From NCBI GenBank assembly GCA_937925605.1, contig CALALV010000001.1:4273-68272 (forward strand): a DNA stretch of 64,000 nucleotides, in the 5' to 3' direction. A model generated the notes under the pieces. That model worked only from the letters and a program-made list of their open reading frames with translations, did not search any database and was not told where the DNA came from. Below, piece after piece: positions 40,885 through 50,481 of the stretch. The DNA comes from an uncultured Woeseia sp. (GTDB lineage: Bacteria; Pseudomonadota; Gammaproteobacteria; Steroidobacterales; Woeseiaceae). Position 1 is the first letter of the stretch, and each line of letters opens with the position of its first letter. A program made the position numbers and the translations under genes.

Positions 40885-41550
40885 ATGACCACGATCAATC
40901 CTTTCGAGGGCCTGGGCTTCGCGCCGCCGGTGCAGGACGACCGTGAGCGCTCCGAGCTCGGCCAGGAAGATTTCATGAAGCTGATGATCGCGCAGTTTCG
41001 CAACCAGGACCCGTTCCAGCCGATGGAAAACGGCGAGTTCCTGGGGCAGCTCGCGCAGTTCGGCACCGTGAGCGGCATCGACGAGCTGAACGGCGCGTTC
41101 GCCGGCCTGCAGGCGTCGATCCAGTCCGACCAGGCGCTGCAGGCAGCGAACCTCGTCGGCCGCCGCGTGCTCGCGGAAACCGGCAGCGGCTGGCTCGCCG
41201 ACGGTGGCGAGCTCAGCGGCAGCGTCGAGTTGACGGCGAGTGCGGGCGCCGTGCAGGTCGAGATCGTGGACGCGAGCGGGCAGCTCGTACGGCGCCTCGA
41301 CCTCGGCCAGCAGAACGCGGGCCTCGCGGAATTTACCTGGGACGGCCGCGACGACAGCGGCGCCAGCGTGCCCGCCGGCAATTACCAGGTCGTCGCGCGC
41401 AGCCTGCGCGGCAACCAGGTCGAGAGCGCCCCGGTGCTGCTCGAATCGACTATCGACAGCGTCACGCTGGGCCGCGGCGGCGCCGGCCTGACGCTGAATC
41501 TCGCGGGCGGTGGCGAGCTGTCGCTGGCCAGCGTACGCCGCATTACTTAA
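40885..41550 (+). CDS. flgD: flagellar hook-assembly scaffold FlgD
   Basis: 221 residues. The N-terminal export and capping region contains QEDFMKLMIAQFRNQDPFQP. The C-terminal part has the FlgD Tudor/Ig-like segment VEIVDASGQLVRRLDLGQ and FTWDGRDDSGASVPAGNYQV. It caps the growing hook and is discarded when the hook is complete. Confidence 0.96.
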   Translation: MTTINPFEGLGFAPPVQDDRERSELGQEDFMKLMIAQFRNQDPFQPMENGEFLGQLAQFGTVSGIDELNGAFAGLQASIQSDQALQAANLVGRRVLAETGSGWLADGGELSGSVELTASAGAVQVEIVDASGQLVRRLDLGQQNAGLAEFTWDGRDDSGASVPAGNYQVVARSLRGNQVESAPVLLESTIDSVTLGRGGAGLTLNLAGGGELSLASVRRIT

Positions 41551-41593
41551 CGGACACGACAGACCGACACGGAATTCACCAAGGAGAACATCC

Positions 41594-42811
41594 ATGCCAT
41601 TCGCCATAGCACTGAGCGGCCTCAATGCCGCATCGTCGGACCTCGAAGTCACGGCGAACAACGTCGCCAACGTCAACACGACCGGCTTCAAGGAGTCGCG
41701 CGCCGAGTTCGCCGAGGTCTTCGCCGTCGGCACGCAGAGCGTCGGCTCGAGCGCTTCCGGCAGCGGCGTGCGCCTGTCGCAGGTCTCGCAGCAGTTCACG
41801 CAGGGCAACATCGATTTCACCGACAACGCGCTCGATCTCGCGATCGGCGGCGAGGGCTTCTTCGTCCTGTCCGACAACGGCGCCCGCACCTACAGCCGCG
41901 CCGGCGCCTTCGGCGTGGACAACCAGGGTTACGTCGTCAACTCCGACGGCGCCCGTCTGCAGGCCTACCCGTTTGCCGGCAATGGCCTGTTCAATACCGG
42001 TTCGCCGACGGACCTGCAGCTGACGATCGGCGCGAACCCGCCGCAGGCGAGCACCACCGCGGACTTCGGCCTGAACCTGCCGGCCAACGCGCCGGTGCCG
42101 ACGAACCCGGTTTTCGATCCGACCGACCCGTCGAGTTTCAATCACACGACCTCGATCACGGTCTACGACTCGCTGGGCTCGGCACACACGGCAACGGTGT
42201 TCTTCATCAAGGATGCGGCCGCCAACGTCTGGAACACTCAGTTCGAGATCGACGGCACGACCGTTACCGGCACCTCGCAGCTCGTGTTCAACAACGACGG
42301 CAGCCTGAGTACGCCGGCCAACGGCCAGATGGCGCTGAACCCGTACACGCCGACCACCGGCGCGGCGGACATCGACCTGACGCTCGATTTCTCGACGGCC
42401 ACTCAGTACGGCAGCGCGTTCGGCGTCAATTCCCTGTCGCAGGACGGCTTCACGACGGGCCGGCTGACGGGCGTCAGTGTCGATCCGGAAGGCATTGTCT
42501 ACGCGCGCTTCACGAACGGCCAGTCCTCGTCGCTCGGCAAGGTGGCGCTCGCGAACTTCGTCAACCCGCAGGGCCTGCAGCAGGTCGGCGACACGAACTG
42601 GGCCGAGTCCTTCCAGTCCGGCAGCGTGCTGCTCGGTGAAGCCGGCACGGCTTCGTTCGGCAGCATCCAGTCCGGCGGCCTCGAAGCCTCGAACGTCGAC
42701 CTGACCGCACAGCTCGTGCAGATGATCACGGCGCAGCGCAACTTCCAGGCGAACGCGCAGATGATCGAGGCCGCGGACCAGGTGACCCAGACGGTCATCA
42801 ACATCCGCTAA
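41594..42811 (+). CDS. flgE: flagellar hook protein FlgE
   Basis: The start is ATG 41594 (AAGGAGAA upstream), giving 405 residues. The N-terminal ALSGLNAASSDLEVTANNVA and C-terminal AQLVQMITAQRNFQANAQMI helices are typical. The middle carries the FlgE D2 domain (ITVYDSLGSAHTATVFFIKD). It polymerises about 120-fold into the hook. The length is in the normal range of 400-450. Confidence 0.97.
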   Translation: MPFAIALSGLNAASSDLEVTANNVANVNTTGFKESRAEFAEVFAVGTQSVGSSASGSGVRLSQVSQQFTQGNIDFTDNALDLAIGGEGFFVLSDNGARTYSRAGAFGVDNQGYVVNSDGARLQAYPFAGNGLFNTGSPTDLQLTIGANPPQASTTADFGLNLPANAPVPTNPVFDPTDPSSFNHTTSITVYDSLGSAHTATVFFIKDAAANVWNTQFEIDGTTVTGTSQLVFNNDGSLSTPANGQMALNPYTPTTGAADIDLTLDFSTATQYGSAFGVNSLSQDGFTTGRLTGVSVDPEGIVYARFTNGQSSSLGKVALANFVNPQGLQQVGDTNWAESFQSGSVLLGEAGTASFGSIQSGGLEASNVDLTAQLVQMITAQRNFQANAQMIEAADQVTQTVINIR

Positions 42812-42839
42812 GGCGGGCATTGGCTGACGGAGCAGGCTC

Positions 42840-43580
42840 ATGGACGAAATGATCTACCTGGCGATGACCGGCGCGAAGCAAACCGAATACGCGCAGGCCA
42901 TCAACAGCAACAACCTCGCCAACATTTCCACGAGCGGCTTCCGTGCCGACCTGCACGCGTTCAGTTCGCGCCCGGTCGAAGGGCCGGGCGCGGCCTCGCG
43001 GGTCAACGCGGTGGTCGAGGCCTTCGGCACCGACCTGGCGCAGGGCGCCGTCGCCACCACCGGGCGCGATCTCGACATCGCGATCAAGGGCCACGGCTTC
43101 ATCGCCGTGCAGGCGCCCGACGGCAGCGAAGCCTACACGCGCGCCGGCGACCTGCGCGTGAACTCGGGCGGCCTGCTGTCGAACGGCGCGGGCCACCTCG
43201 TGCTCGGAGACGGCGGGCCGGTTGCCGTGCCGCCGAACGTCAGCCTGACGATCGGCGCGGACGGCAGCGTGACCGTGCAGCCGCTCGGCCAGGGCCCCGA
43301 GGCTCTCGTCAACGTCGACCGCATCAAGCTCGTGAACCCGGACGTCAAGCGCCTGGAGAAGGGCGAGGACGGGCTGCTGCACCTGCCGGACGGCGAGGCC
43401 GCGCCGGCGGACGCCTCGGTCACGATCACGGCGGGAGCGCTCGAGCAGAGCAACGTCAATGTCGCAATGACGCTGGTCAACATGATCGAGCTGTCCCGTC
43501 AGTACGAGATGCAGGTCAATGCGATGAAGACCGCCAAGGAAAATGCCGATTCGGCCGCCCGCCTGCTGCGGATGCCGTAA
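42840..43580 (+). CDS. flgF: flagellar distal/proximal rod protein FlgF
   Basis: 246 residues beginning MDEMIYLAMTGAKQTEYAQA, with SNNLANISTSGFRADLHAF and the C-terminal VNMIELSRQYEMQVNAMKTA. It sits between flgE and flgG as usual and builds the rod. Confidence 0.96.
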   Translation: MDEMIYLAMTGAKQTEYAQAINSNNLANISTSGFRADLHAFSSRPVEGPGAASRVNAVVEAFGTDLAQGAVATTGRDLDIAIKGHGFIAVQAPDGSEAYTRAGDLRVNSGGLLSNGAGHLVLGDGGPVAVPPNVSLTIGADGSVTVQPLGQGPEALVNVDRIKLVNPDVKRLEKGEDGLLHLPDGEAAPADASVTITAGALEQSNVNVAMTLVNMIELSRQYEMQVNAMKTAKENADSAARLLRMP

Positions 43581-43607
43581 TCGATCCGGAGTTGAAGGAG
43601 TAACGCC

Positions 43608-44393
43608 ATGAACCAGGCACTGTGGATTGCCAAGACCGGCCTCGACGCGCAGCAGTCGCGCATGTCGGTCGTTTCGAACAACCTCGCCAACGTCAACACG
43701 ACCGGTTTCAAGCAGGACCGGGCCGTGTTCGAGGACCTGCTGTACCAGAACGTCCGCCAGGCCGGCGGCCAGTCGTCGCAGGATACCGAGCTGCCCTCGG
43801 GCATGAACGTCGGTACCGGCGTGCGCATCGTCGCGACCGAGAAACTGCACACGCAGGGCAGCGTGCTGCAGACCGAGAACGCGCTCGACGTCGCGATCAA
43901 CGGCCGCGGCTTCTTCCAGGTGCTGATGCCGGACGGCAACCTCGGCTATACACGCGACGGCAGTTTCCAGAAGAACGCCGAGGGCGAGCTGGTCACGGCG
44001 AGCGGCTACCGCATCCAGCCGAGCATCGTCGTGCCGGAAGGCGCGCAGAGCGTCACGATCGGAACCGACGGCACGGTCAGCGTGCGACTGCCGGGCCAGG
44101 CGACGCCGGCCCAGGTCGGTACGCTCGAGACGGTGGACTTCATCAACCCGACCGGCCTGCAGTCGGTGGGCGAGAACCTGTACATCGAGACCGCGGCAAG
44201 CGGCACGCCGCAGACCGGCACGCCGGGCCTCGACGGCTTCGGCTCGCTGATCCAGGGCGCGCTCGAGGGTTCGAACGTCAACGTCGTGTCGGAACTGGTC
44301 AGCATGATCGAGACCCAGCGTGCCTACGAGATGAACTCGAAGGCCATCTCGACCAACGACCAGATGATGCAGTACCTGAACAACAACCTGTGA
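43608..44393 (+). CDS. flgG: flagellar distal rod protein FlgG
   Basis: 261 residues: MNQALWIAKTGLDAQQSRMS, then VVSNNLANVNTTGFKQDRAV and the final VSELVSMIETQRAYEMNSKA. FlgG forms the distal rod inside the L and P rings. Spacing to flgF (27 bp) includes a clear GGAG. Confidence 0.97.
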   Translation: MNQALWIAKTGLDAQQSRMSVVSNNLANVNTTGFKQDRAVFEDLLYQNVRQAGGQSSQDTELPSGMNVGTGVRIVATEKLHTQGSVLQTENALDVAINGRGFFQVLMPDGNLGYTRDGSFQKNAEGELVTASGYRIQPSIVVPEGAQSVTIGTDGTVSVRLPGQATPAQVGTLETVDFINPTGLQSVGENLYIETAASGTPQTGTPGLDGFGSLIQGALEGSNVNVVSELVSMIETQRAYEMNSKAISTNDQMMQYLNNNL

Positions 44394-44404
44394 GGACCGG
44401 CCGC

Positions 44405-45097
44405 ATGAGTCCCGACGCACCGACGAAACTGACCCGCGCGCTGCTGGCGGCCACGGCCCTGTTGCTGGCGGCCGGCTGCGCGAGGATCGAGCAGCTGCGC
44501 GATCCCTACGAGCCGCCGGCCCCGGTGCTGCCGGAACTGCCGGCGCCGACCAGCGGCGCAATCTATCGCGACGGCGGCGCCGCGCGGCTGTTCGAGGACC
44601 TGCGCGCGGCGCGCGTCGGCGACATCCTGACCGTGCGCCTGGTCGAAAGCACGGCCGCGTCGCTGCAGTCGAACACCAGCACGTCGAAATCGACCGAGGC
44701 GAGCTTCACGACGCCGACCTTTCTCGGCCGGCCGGTGACCCGCAACGGCACGGCGCTGTTCGATGGCTCGCTGTCCGGCGAACAGGCCTTCGACGGCTCC
44801 GGCACCTCCAACCAGTCGAACAGCCTGCAGGGCAACGTGACCGTCACGGTCGTCGAGCGCCTCGCGAACGGCAACCTGCGGATTCGCGGCGAAAAGCGCG
44901 TGCTGTTGAACCAGGGCAACGAGTTCATACGCGTTGACGGCATCATCAGGCCCTATGACATCGAGCCGGACAACTCCGTGCCCTCGGCGAAGGTCGCCGA
45001 TGCGCGCATTACCTACAGCAGCAAGGGCGTGCTGGCGGCGGCGAACCGGATGGGTCCGTTCGCGCGCTTCTTCCACTCCGTGCTGTCACCTTTCTGA
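44405..45097 (+). CDS. flgH: flagellar L-ring lipoprotein FlgH
   Basis: 230 residues with a lipoprotein signal (ALLLAAGCAR, lipid on the cysteine). The mature protein shows ARVGDILTVRLVESTAAS, GNVTVTVVERLANGNLRIRG and ITYSSKGVLAAANRMGPFAR. It forms the outer-membrane bushing of the rod. Confidence 0.97.
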   Translation: MSPDAPTKLTRALLAATALLLAAGCARIEQLRDPYEPPAPVLPELPAPTSGAIYRDGGAARLFEDLRAARVGDILTVRLVESTAASLQSNTSTSKSTEASFTTPTFLGRPVTRNGTALFDGSLSGEQAFDGSGTSNQSNSLQGNVTVTVVERLANGNLRIRGEKRVLLNQGNEFIRVDGIIRPYDIEPDNSVPSAKVADARITYSSKGVLAAANRMGPFARFFHSVLSPF

Positions 45098-45108
45098 GGA
45101 GGGCGGCC

Positions 45109-46239
45109 ATGAACAGCATCGCCCGCAAGTCCGCACGCGCCCTGGGCGCCTGCTTCGCGATTGCCATGCTCGGCATCGCACCGGCCAAGGCCGATCGCGT
45201 CAAGGATCTCGCCAGCGTCTCCGGCGTGCGCAACAACCAGCTCGCCGGTTACGGGCTCGTCGTCGGCCTGAACGGCACGGGCGACCAGACCAGCCAGACG
45301 CCGTTCACGGTGCAGAGCATCAAGAACATGCTGACCCAGTTCGGGGTCACGATCCCGCCCGGCACGAGCCTGCAGCTCAAGAACGTCGCAGCCGTGACCG
45401 TGCACGCCGACCTGCCGCCGTTCGCGAAGCCCGGGCAGATGATCGACGTCACGGTGTCCTCGATCGGCAACGCGAAGAGCCTGCGCGGCGGCGCGCTGCT
45501 GATGGCCCCGCTGCGCGGCGCCGACGGCAACGTGTACGCGGTGGCCCAGGGTAATCTCGTCGTCGGCGGTTTCGGCGCGAGCGGCAACGACGGCTCGCGC
45601 GTGACGGTCAACATCCCGAGCGCCGGCCGCATCCCGAACGGCGCCACGGTCGAGCGCGCGGTGCCGAGCGACTTCCACGCGCGCGACACGATCCTGCTGA
45701 ACCTGCACCAGCCCGACTTTACGACCTCGCACCGGCTCGCGACGCTGATCAACGAGACGCTGGGCGGCAACACCGCGCTCGCGATGGACGCGGTCACGGT
45801 CAGCGTGCAGGCGCCGGCCGACCCCGGGCAGCGCACGTCGTTCCTGTCCTACCTCGAGAACCTCGACGTCGATCCCGGCCAGGCCGCGGCCAAGGTGATC
45901 ATCAATTCGCGCACCGGCACGGTGGTGATCGGTTCCGAGGTCAGGGTGTCGCCGGCCGCCGTGTCGCACGGCTCGCTGGTCGTGACGATCAGCGAGCAGC
46001 CGCTGGTCAGCCAGCCGCTTGCGCCCTTTTCCGACGCCGGCGAGACCGTCGTCGTGCCGAGTTCGACAGTGTCGATCACCGAGGAGGAATCGAGCATGTT
46101 CCTGTTCGAGCCCGGCACGAGCCTCGACGAAATCGTGCGTACCGTGAATCGCGTCGGCGCGGCCCCGGGCGACCTCGTCGCGATCCTCGAGGCCCTGAAG
46201 CAGGCCGGCGCGCTGCGCGCGGAGCTGCTCGTCATCTGA
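45109..46239 (+). CDS. flgI: flagellar P-ring protein FlgI
   Basis: 376 residues. A signal peptide ending near APAKA is followed by DRVKDLASVSGVRNNQLAGY and GLVVGLNGTGDQTSQTPFT, the highly conserved FlgI opening. It ends LVAILEALKQAGALRAELLV. It builds the peptidoglycan ring with FlgA as chaperone. Confidence 0.97.
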   Translation: MNSIARKSARALGACFAIAMLGIAPAKADRVKDLASVSGVRNNQLAGYGLVVGLNGTGDQTSQTPFTVQSIKNMLTQFGVTIPPGTSLQLKNVAAVTVHADLPPFAKPGQMIDVTVSSIGNAKSLRGGALLMAPLRGADGNVYAVAQGNLVVGGFGASGNDGSRVTVNIPSAGRIPNGATVERAVPSDFHARDTILLNLHQPDFTTSHRLATLINETLGGNTALAMDAVTVSVQAPADPGQRTSFLSYLENLDVDPGQAAAKVIINSRTGTVVIGSEVRVSPAAVSHGSLVVTISEQPLVSQPLAPFSDAGETVVVPSSTVSITEEESSMFLFEPGTSLDEIVRTVNRVGAAPGDLVAILEALKQAGALRAELLVI

Positions 46240-46251
46240 CGGCCGCGAACG

Positions 46252-47139
46252 ATGACCGCCGCGATCACCGACTTCGGCCAGTTCACGGACCTGCGCGCCG
46301 ACGCGGACCGTAACGACCCGGCCGCGCTGCGCGAGGTCGCGACGCAGTTCGAGGCCCTGTTCGTCCAGTCGCTGCTGAAGAACATGCGCGGCGCGGAGCT
46401 GGCCGAGCCGCTGTTCGGCTCCGACCAGATGGACATGTACCAGGACATGTTCGACCAGCAGATCTCGCTCGAAATGGCGAGCGGCCGCGGCATCGGCCTG
46501 GCCGAGATGCTGGTGCGCCAGCTCGGCGGCGAGGCCGCGGCGCTGCCGCTGGCACCGGCCGGCTACGCCACGCCGCCCGCGCGCGGCGCGGGCGCCGCGC
46601 TACCGTCCTGGGAGGAGCCCGGCGACTTCGTGGCCGAGGTCTGGCCGCATGCCGAGCGCGCCGGCAGGCGCCTGGGCGTAGCGCCCGAGGCGCTGATCGC
46701 CCAGGCGGCGCTCGAGACCGGCTGGGGCCGGCACGTCCCGCGCCGCGGCGACGGCGAGCCGAGCTACAACCTGTTCGGCATCAAGGCCGGGGGCAGCTGG
46801 CGGGGCGACAGCGTCGCGAAACCGACGCTCGAGTTCGAGGACGGCGTCGCGCGCAGGCGGACGGAGCGTTTCCGCGCCTACCCGGACCTGGCCGCGGCTT
46901 TCGACGACTATGCGAACCTGATCGCCGGCGAGCGCTACCGCGACGCACGCGGCCGCGCCGGCGACACGGCCGGCTTCGCCGCGGCGCTGGCCGAGGCCGG
47001 CTACGCAACCGACCCGCGCTACGCGGAGAAAATCGAGCGGGTGCGCGACAGCGACACGATGCAGCGCGCGCTCGCCCGGCTCAAGAATTCGTCGCCCGCG
47101 CCGATAACGGCGGGGACGACGTCCGTCGATGGCGACTGA
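46252..47139 (+). CDS. flgJ: rod-cap and peptidoglycan hydrolase FlgJ
   Basis: 295 residues in two domains. The N-terminal rod-binding domain has LREVATQFEALFVQSLLKNM and MDMYQDMFDQQISLEMASGR. The C-terminal glucosaminidase/muramidase domain (about residues 125-285) has LIAQAALETGWGRHVP with the catalytic glutamate and SYNLFGIKAGGSWRG. The two-domain form is typical of beta- and gammaproteobacteria. It opens the cell wall for the rod. Confidence 0.96.
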   Translation: MTAAITDFGQFTDLRADADRNDPAALREVATQFEALFVQSLLKNMRGAELAEPLFGSDQMDMYQDMFDQQISLEMASGRGIGLAEMLVRQLGGEAAALPLAPAGYATPPARGAGAALPSWEEPGDFVAEVWPHAERAGRRLGVAPEALIAQAALETGWGRHVPRRGDGEPSYNLFGIKAGGSWRGDSVAKPTLEFEDGVARRRTERFRAYPDLAAAFDDYANLIAGERYRDARGRAGDTAGFAAALAEAGYATDPRYAEKIERVRDSDTMQRALARLKNSSPAPITAGTTSVDGD

Positions 47140-47156
47140 CGCCCGAGGAATGACCG

Positions 47157-49046
47157 ATGCCTGATCCCTTGTCCACAGCTTTGAGCGGCATGATCGCGTT
47201 CCAGCGCGCGATGGAGATGACCGGTCACAACATCGCCAACGTAAACACCGAGGGCTACAGCCGGCAGCGTGCCGAGTTCTCGACCCGGGAAGGCCAGGGC
47301 GCCGCGACCGGCTACATCGGCACCGGCACCAAGATCGTCACGATCCGGCGCGTCTACGACGACATCATCGGCCAGCAGCTGCAGGCGAGCACAACCAGCC
47401 ATGCGCGCTTCGAGGCGATGAACGAGCTGGCCGGGCGGCTGGACACGCTGCTCGCGGACCCGGCGACCGGCCTCAATGCCCAGCTCACGAGCTTTTTCAA
47501 CGCGGTGCAGGACATCGCGAACGACCCGGCCTCGCTGCCGACCCGCCAGGCGCTGCTCGGCGAGGCCGACGGCCTGGTGCTGCGCTTCGCGGAACTCGAC
47601 CGGCAGCTGTCGGCGATGGACGCCGAGGTCAACCAGCGCATCGGCGCGGCGGTCGGCGAGATCAACCAGCTCGCGGAGCAGATCGCGGAGCTGAACGAAC
47701 AGATCACGGTGGGCCGCGCCCGCACCGGGCAGCCGCCGAACGACCTGCTGGACCAGCGCGACCTGCTGGTCCGCGACCTGTCCGGGCTGGTCTCGGTCAA
47801 CACGGTGATGCAGGACGACGGCTCGATGAACGTGTTCATCGGCAGCGGCCAGAGCCTGGTCATCGGCAACGAGGCGCGCACGCTCGCGACCGTGCCGAAC
47901 GAGTTCGACCCGACCCGCTCCGAGGTGGCCTTCGTCAGCGCGAGCGGGCAGGTGCCGATCGGCAATGCGCTGACCGGCGGACGCCTCGGGGGACTCCTCG
48001 ACTTCCGCGGCCAGATGCTCGACCCGGCACGGCAATCGCTCGGCGAGACCGCGCAGGCGCTGGCAGCGAGCTTCAACGAACAGCACGGCGCCGGAATGGA
48101 CCTGTACGGCAATCTCGGCGGCGATTTCTTCTCGATAGCTCCGCCGGCGGTGCTGACCTCGTCGAACAACTCGGGCAGCGGCACAGCGAGCGTTACGATC
48201 GACGACGTGGGCGCACTGGCTGCCGGCGAATACCTGTTGAGCTTCGACGGCACGAACTACAGCCTCACGAATGCCGACACGGGGCAGGCCGTGGCGATGA
48301 CCGGCAGCGGCACGGCCGGCGACCCGTTCCTGGCCGACGGACTTGCGATCGTGACCGGCGGTGCGCCGGCCGCCGGCGACCAGTTGCTGATTCGCCCGGC
48401 CGCGGACTCGACCGCGACCCTCGCGCGCGCGATCGACGACCCGCAGGCAATTGCCATGGCGGCGCCGACGCGTACCAGCGCGGATCTCGCCAACCTGGGC
48501 GACGGGCAGATCACGGCGAGCGAGGTCGTCGACCAGGACGACCCGGGGCTGCTGGCGACCGCCGTCATCGAGTTCACCGGCCCGTCGACCTACTCGATCA
48601 ACGGCGCGGGCTCCTTCGCCTACGTTAGCGGCGACCCGATCACGGTCAACGGCTCGCAGTTCACGATTACCGGCACGCCGGCCGTCGGCGACCGTTTCAC
48701 GCTCGAAGCGAACAGCGGCGCGACCGGCGACAACCGCAACGGGCTCAAGCTCGCCGACGTGCAGGCCATCGGCATCCTCGACGGCGGCACGGTCAGCATC
48801 AACGAGAGCTACGGCCGCCTGGTCGCGAACGTCGGCAGCGCCACCCGCCAGGTGCAGGCGAACTACGCCGCGCAGGGCGTCGTGCTCGCCAATGCCGAGA
48901 ACGCGCAGCTGTCGAAGTCCGGCGTCAACCTGGACGAGGAGGCGGCCAACCTCGTGCGCTACCAGCAGGCCTACCAGGCCGTGGCGCAGGTGGTCAGCGT
49001 CGCCAACACGCTGTTCGAAACGCTGCTGGCGGCGACCCGGAGGTAG
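47157..49046 (+). CDS. flgK: hook-filament junction protein FlgK (HAP1)
   Basis: 629 residues. The N-terminus is LSTALSGMIAFQRAMEMTGH with NIANVNTEGYSRQRAEF, then DDIIGQQLQASTTSHARFE. The C-terminus is NLDEEAANLVRYQQAYQAVA followed by VVSVANTLFETLLAA. The middle is beta-rich and repetitive. FlgN is its chaperone. Confidence 0.97.
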   Translation: MPDPLSTALSGMIAFQRAMEMTGHNIANVNTEGYSRQRAEFSTREGQGAATGYIGTGTKIVTIRRVYDDIIGQQLQASTTSHARFEAMNELAGRLDTLLADPATGLNAQLTSFFNAVQDIANDPASLPTRQALLGEADGLVLRFAELDRQLSAMDAEVNQRIGAAVGEINQLAEQIAELNEQITVGRARTGQPPNDLLDQRDLLVRDLSGLVSVNTVMQDDGSMNVFIGSGQSLVIGNEARTLATVPNEFDPTRSEVAFVSASGQVPIGNALTGGRLGGLLDFRGQMLDPARQSLGETAQALAASFNEQHGAGMDLYGNLGGDFFSIAPPAVLTSSNNSGSGTASVTIDDVGALAAGEYLLSFDGTNYSLTNADTGQAVAMTGSGTAGDPFLADGLAIVTGGAPAAGDQLLIRPAADSTATLARAIDDPQAIAMAAPTRTSADLANLGDGQITASEVVDQDDPGLLATAVIEFTGPSTYSINGAGSFAYVSGDPITVNGSQFTITGTPAVGDRFTLEANSGATGDNRNGLKLADVQAIGILDGGTVSINESYGRLVANVGSATRQVQANYAAQGVVLANAENAQLSKSGVNLDEEAANLVRYQQAYQAVAQVVSVANTLFETLLAATRR

Positions 49047-49049
49047 AAA

Positions 49050-50243
49050 GTGCGCATCTCGACCTACAGCGCCTTCCAGCGCGGCCTCGACATGATGCAG
49101 CGGATCCAGGCCGGCCTGGACCGCACGCAGCAGCAGATTTCCACGGGCCGGCGCCTGCTGGCGCCGTCCGACGACCCGATCGCCGCGGCCCGTTCGCTGG
49201 AGCTGCGCGAGTCGCTCGCGCGCATCGAGCAGTTCGACCGCAACGGCGAGATCGCGCGCAACCGGCTCAACTTCGAGGAGACCGCGCTCGTCAGCGTCAA
49301 CGACGTGCTGCAGCGCGTGCGCGAGCTGGCGATCCAGGCCAACAACGACACGCAGTCGGCCGAGGGCCGGCGGCAGATCGCGGCCGAGATGCGCGAGCGC
49401 ATCGACCAGCTGGTCGCGCTGGCGAACCAGCGCGACGGCACCGGCCGCTACCTGTTCGCGGGCACCCGCGACACGACGGCGCCGGTCAGCGTGGCCGGCG
49501 GCGCCTGGGTCTACAACGGCGACCAGGGACAGCGGCTGATCCAGATCGGCGAGGACCGGCAGATACCCGACGGCGATTCCGGCGCGGACGTGTTCTTCTC
49601 GGTCAAGGACGGTAACGGTACCTTTTCTACGCGTGCCGTCGCGACCAACAGCGGCGACGGCGTGCTCGGGCCGGGCAGCGTGCTCGACCCGGCGCAGTAC
49701 GACCGTGATACCTACACGATTCGCTTTACGGCCCCGGGCAGCTACGACGTGCTCGACTCCGGCGGCGCCGCGGTCACGTCGGGGGCCTACACCCCGGGCG
49801 CCTCGATCGCGTTTCGCGGCATCGAGGTGACGCTCGAGGGCAGCCCCGCGGCCGGGGACGATTTCGTCGTGGAGCCGAGCCGCAACCGCGACCTGTTCGG
49901 CATCGTCGCCGAGCTGGCCGGCGTACTCGAGACGCCGGCCGACGACGCGGCGGCGCGTGCGGCGCTGCATAACGGCGTCAACGGCGCGCTCGCGGACCTC
50001 GACCAGGCGATTGGGCAGATTCTCGACGTGCGGACCCAGGTCGGCACGCGCCTCGCGGCCATCGAGTCGCAGGCGGACACCAACGCGTCGCTTTCGCTGA
50101 CGATACAGAGCACCGTGTCCGGCATCGAGGACCTCGACTACGCCGAGGCGCTGTCGCGCCTGTCGATCCAGGCGACCACGCTCGAGGCGGCGCAGCAGAC
50201 CTTCGTGCGAACCCAGTCGCTGTCGCTGTTCAACTACCTGTAA
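49050..50243 (+). CDS. flgL: hook-filament junction protein FlgL (HAP3)
   Basis: 397 residues from a GTG start 3 bp after flgK. It starts RISTYSAFQRGLDMMQRIQA and contains QQQISTGRRLLAPSDDPIAA. It ends LSIQATTLEAAQQTFVRTQS LSLFNYL, the flagellin-like C-terminal helix. It joins FlgK to the filament. It is the last gene of the flg operon before flagellin's own promoter. Confidence 0.96.
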   Translation: MRISTYSAFQRGLDMMQRIQAGLDRTQQQISTGRRLLAPSDDPIAAARSLELRESLARIEQFDRNGEIARNRLNFEETALVSVNDVLQRVRELAIQANNDTQSAEGRRQIAAEMRERIDQLVALANQRDGTGRYLFAGTRDTTAPVSVAGGAWVYNGDQGQRLIQIGEDRQIPDGDSGADVFFSVKDGNGTFSTRAVATNSGDGVLGPGSVLDPAQYDRDTYTIRFTAPGSYDVLDSGGAAVTSGAYTPGASIAFRGIEVTLEGSPAAGDDFVVEPSRNRDLFGIVAELAGVLETPADDAAARAALHNGVNGALADLDQAIGQILDVRTQVGTRLAAIESQADTNASLSLTIQSTVSGIEDLDYAEALSRLSIQATTLEAAQQTFVRTQSLSLFNYL

Positions 50244-50357
50244 GCGCTGCGCGCCGAAGTGTGACGCCCGTCACGAATCGGCGAACAGCCGCTAAAGAAA
50301 CCTGCCTTTCTGTCGGTGCGCGGCTTGATTTTTTTCCGGGATCTGCTCCGGGAATGC

Positions 50358-50384
50358 TAAAGAAAAGCCGAACGGCACCGATAA
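50358..50384 (+). promoter_or_regulatory. sigma-28 (FliA) promoter of flagellin
   Basis: TAAA (50358-50361), 15 bases, then ACCGATAA (50377-50384), 11 of 12 fixed positions. The start point would be near 50391, about 90 bases before fliC. The sequence GCTAAAGAAA around this -35 is repeated at 50291-50300, where no good -10 follows. Confidence 0.85.
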
Positions 50385-50402
50385 CTCCTGCGTAAGGCGG
50401 TA

Positions 50403-50455
50403 GCGAAGAATTTCGCGAGCCGTGCGAAAGCGACCCGACCAGCTACACCGGGTCG
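50403..50455 (+). other. two hairpins in the flagellin mRNA leader
   Basis: GCGAA-GAAT-TTCGC (50403-50416) and the stronger CGACCCG/CGGGTCG (50431-50437 with 50449-50455, 11-base loop) lie between the predicted start point and the ribosome site AGGAG near 50470. GGGGA follows the second stem directly. They could affect stability or translation. Confidence 0.5.
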
Positions 50456-50481
50456 GGGATATTCAACCAGGAGTAAATGAC

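Noticed and set aside
47019..49970. Minus-strand open frame of 983 codons opposite flgK and flgL
   Set aside because: It crosses two conserved flagellar genes and has no recognisable domain.
50293..50319. Second sigma-28 promoter upstream of flagellin
   Set aside because: TAAA is present, but the -10 at the right spacing (GTCGGTGC) matches only 4 of 8 positions.
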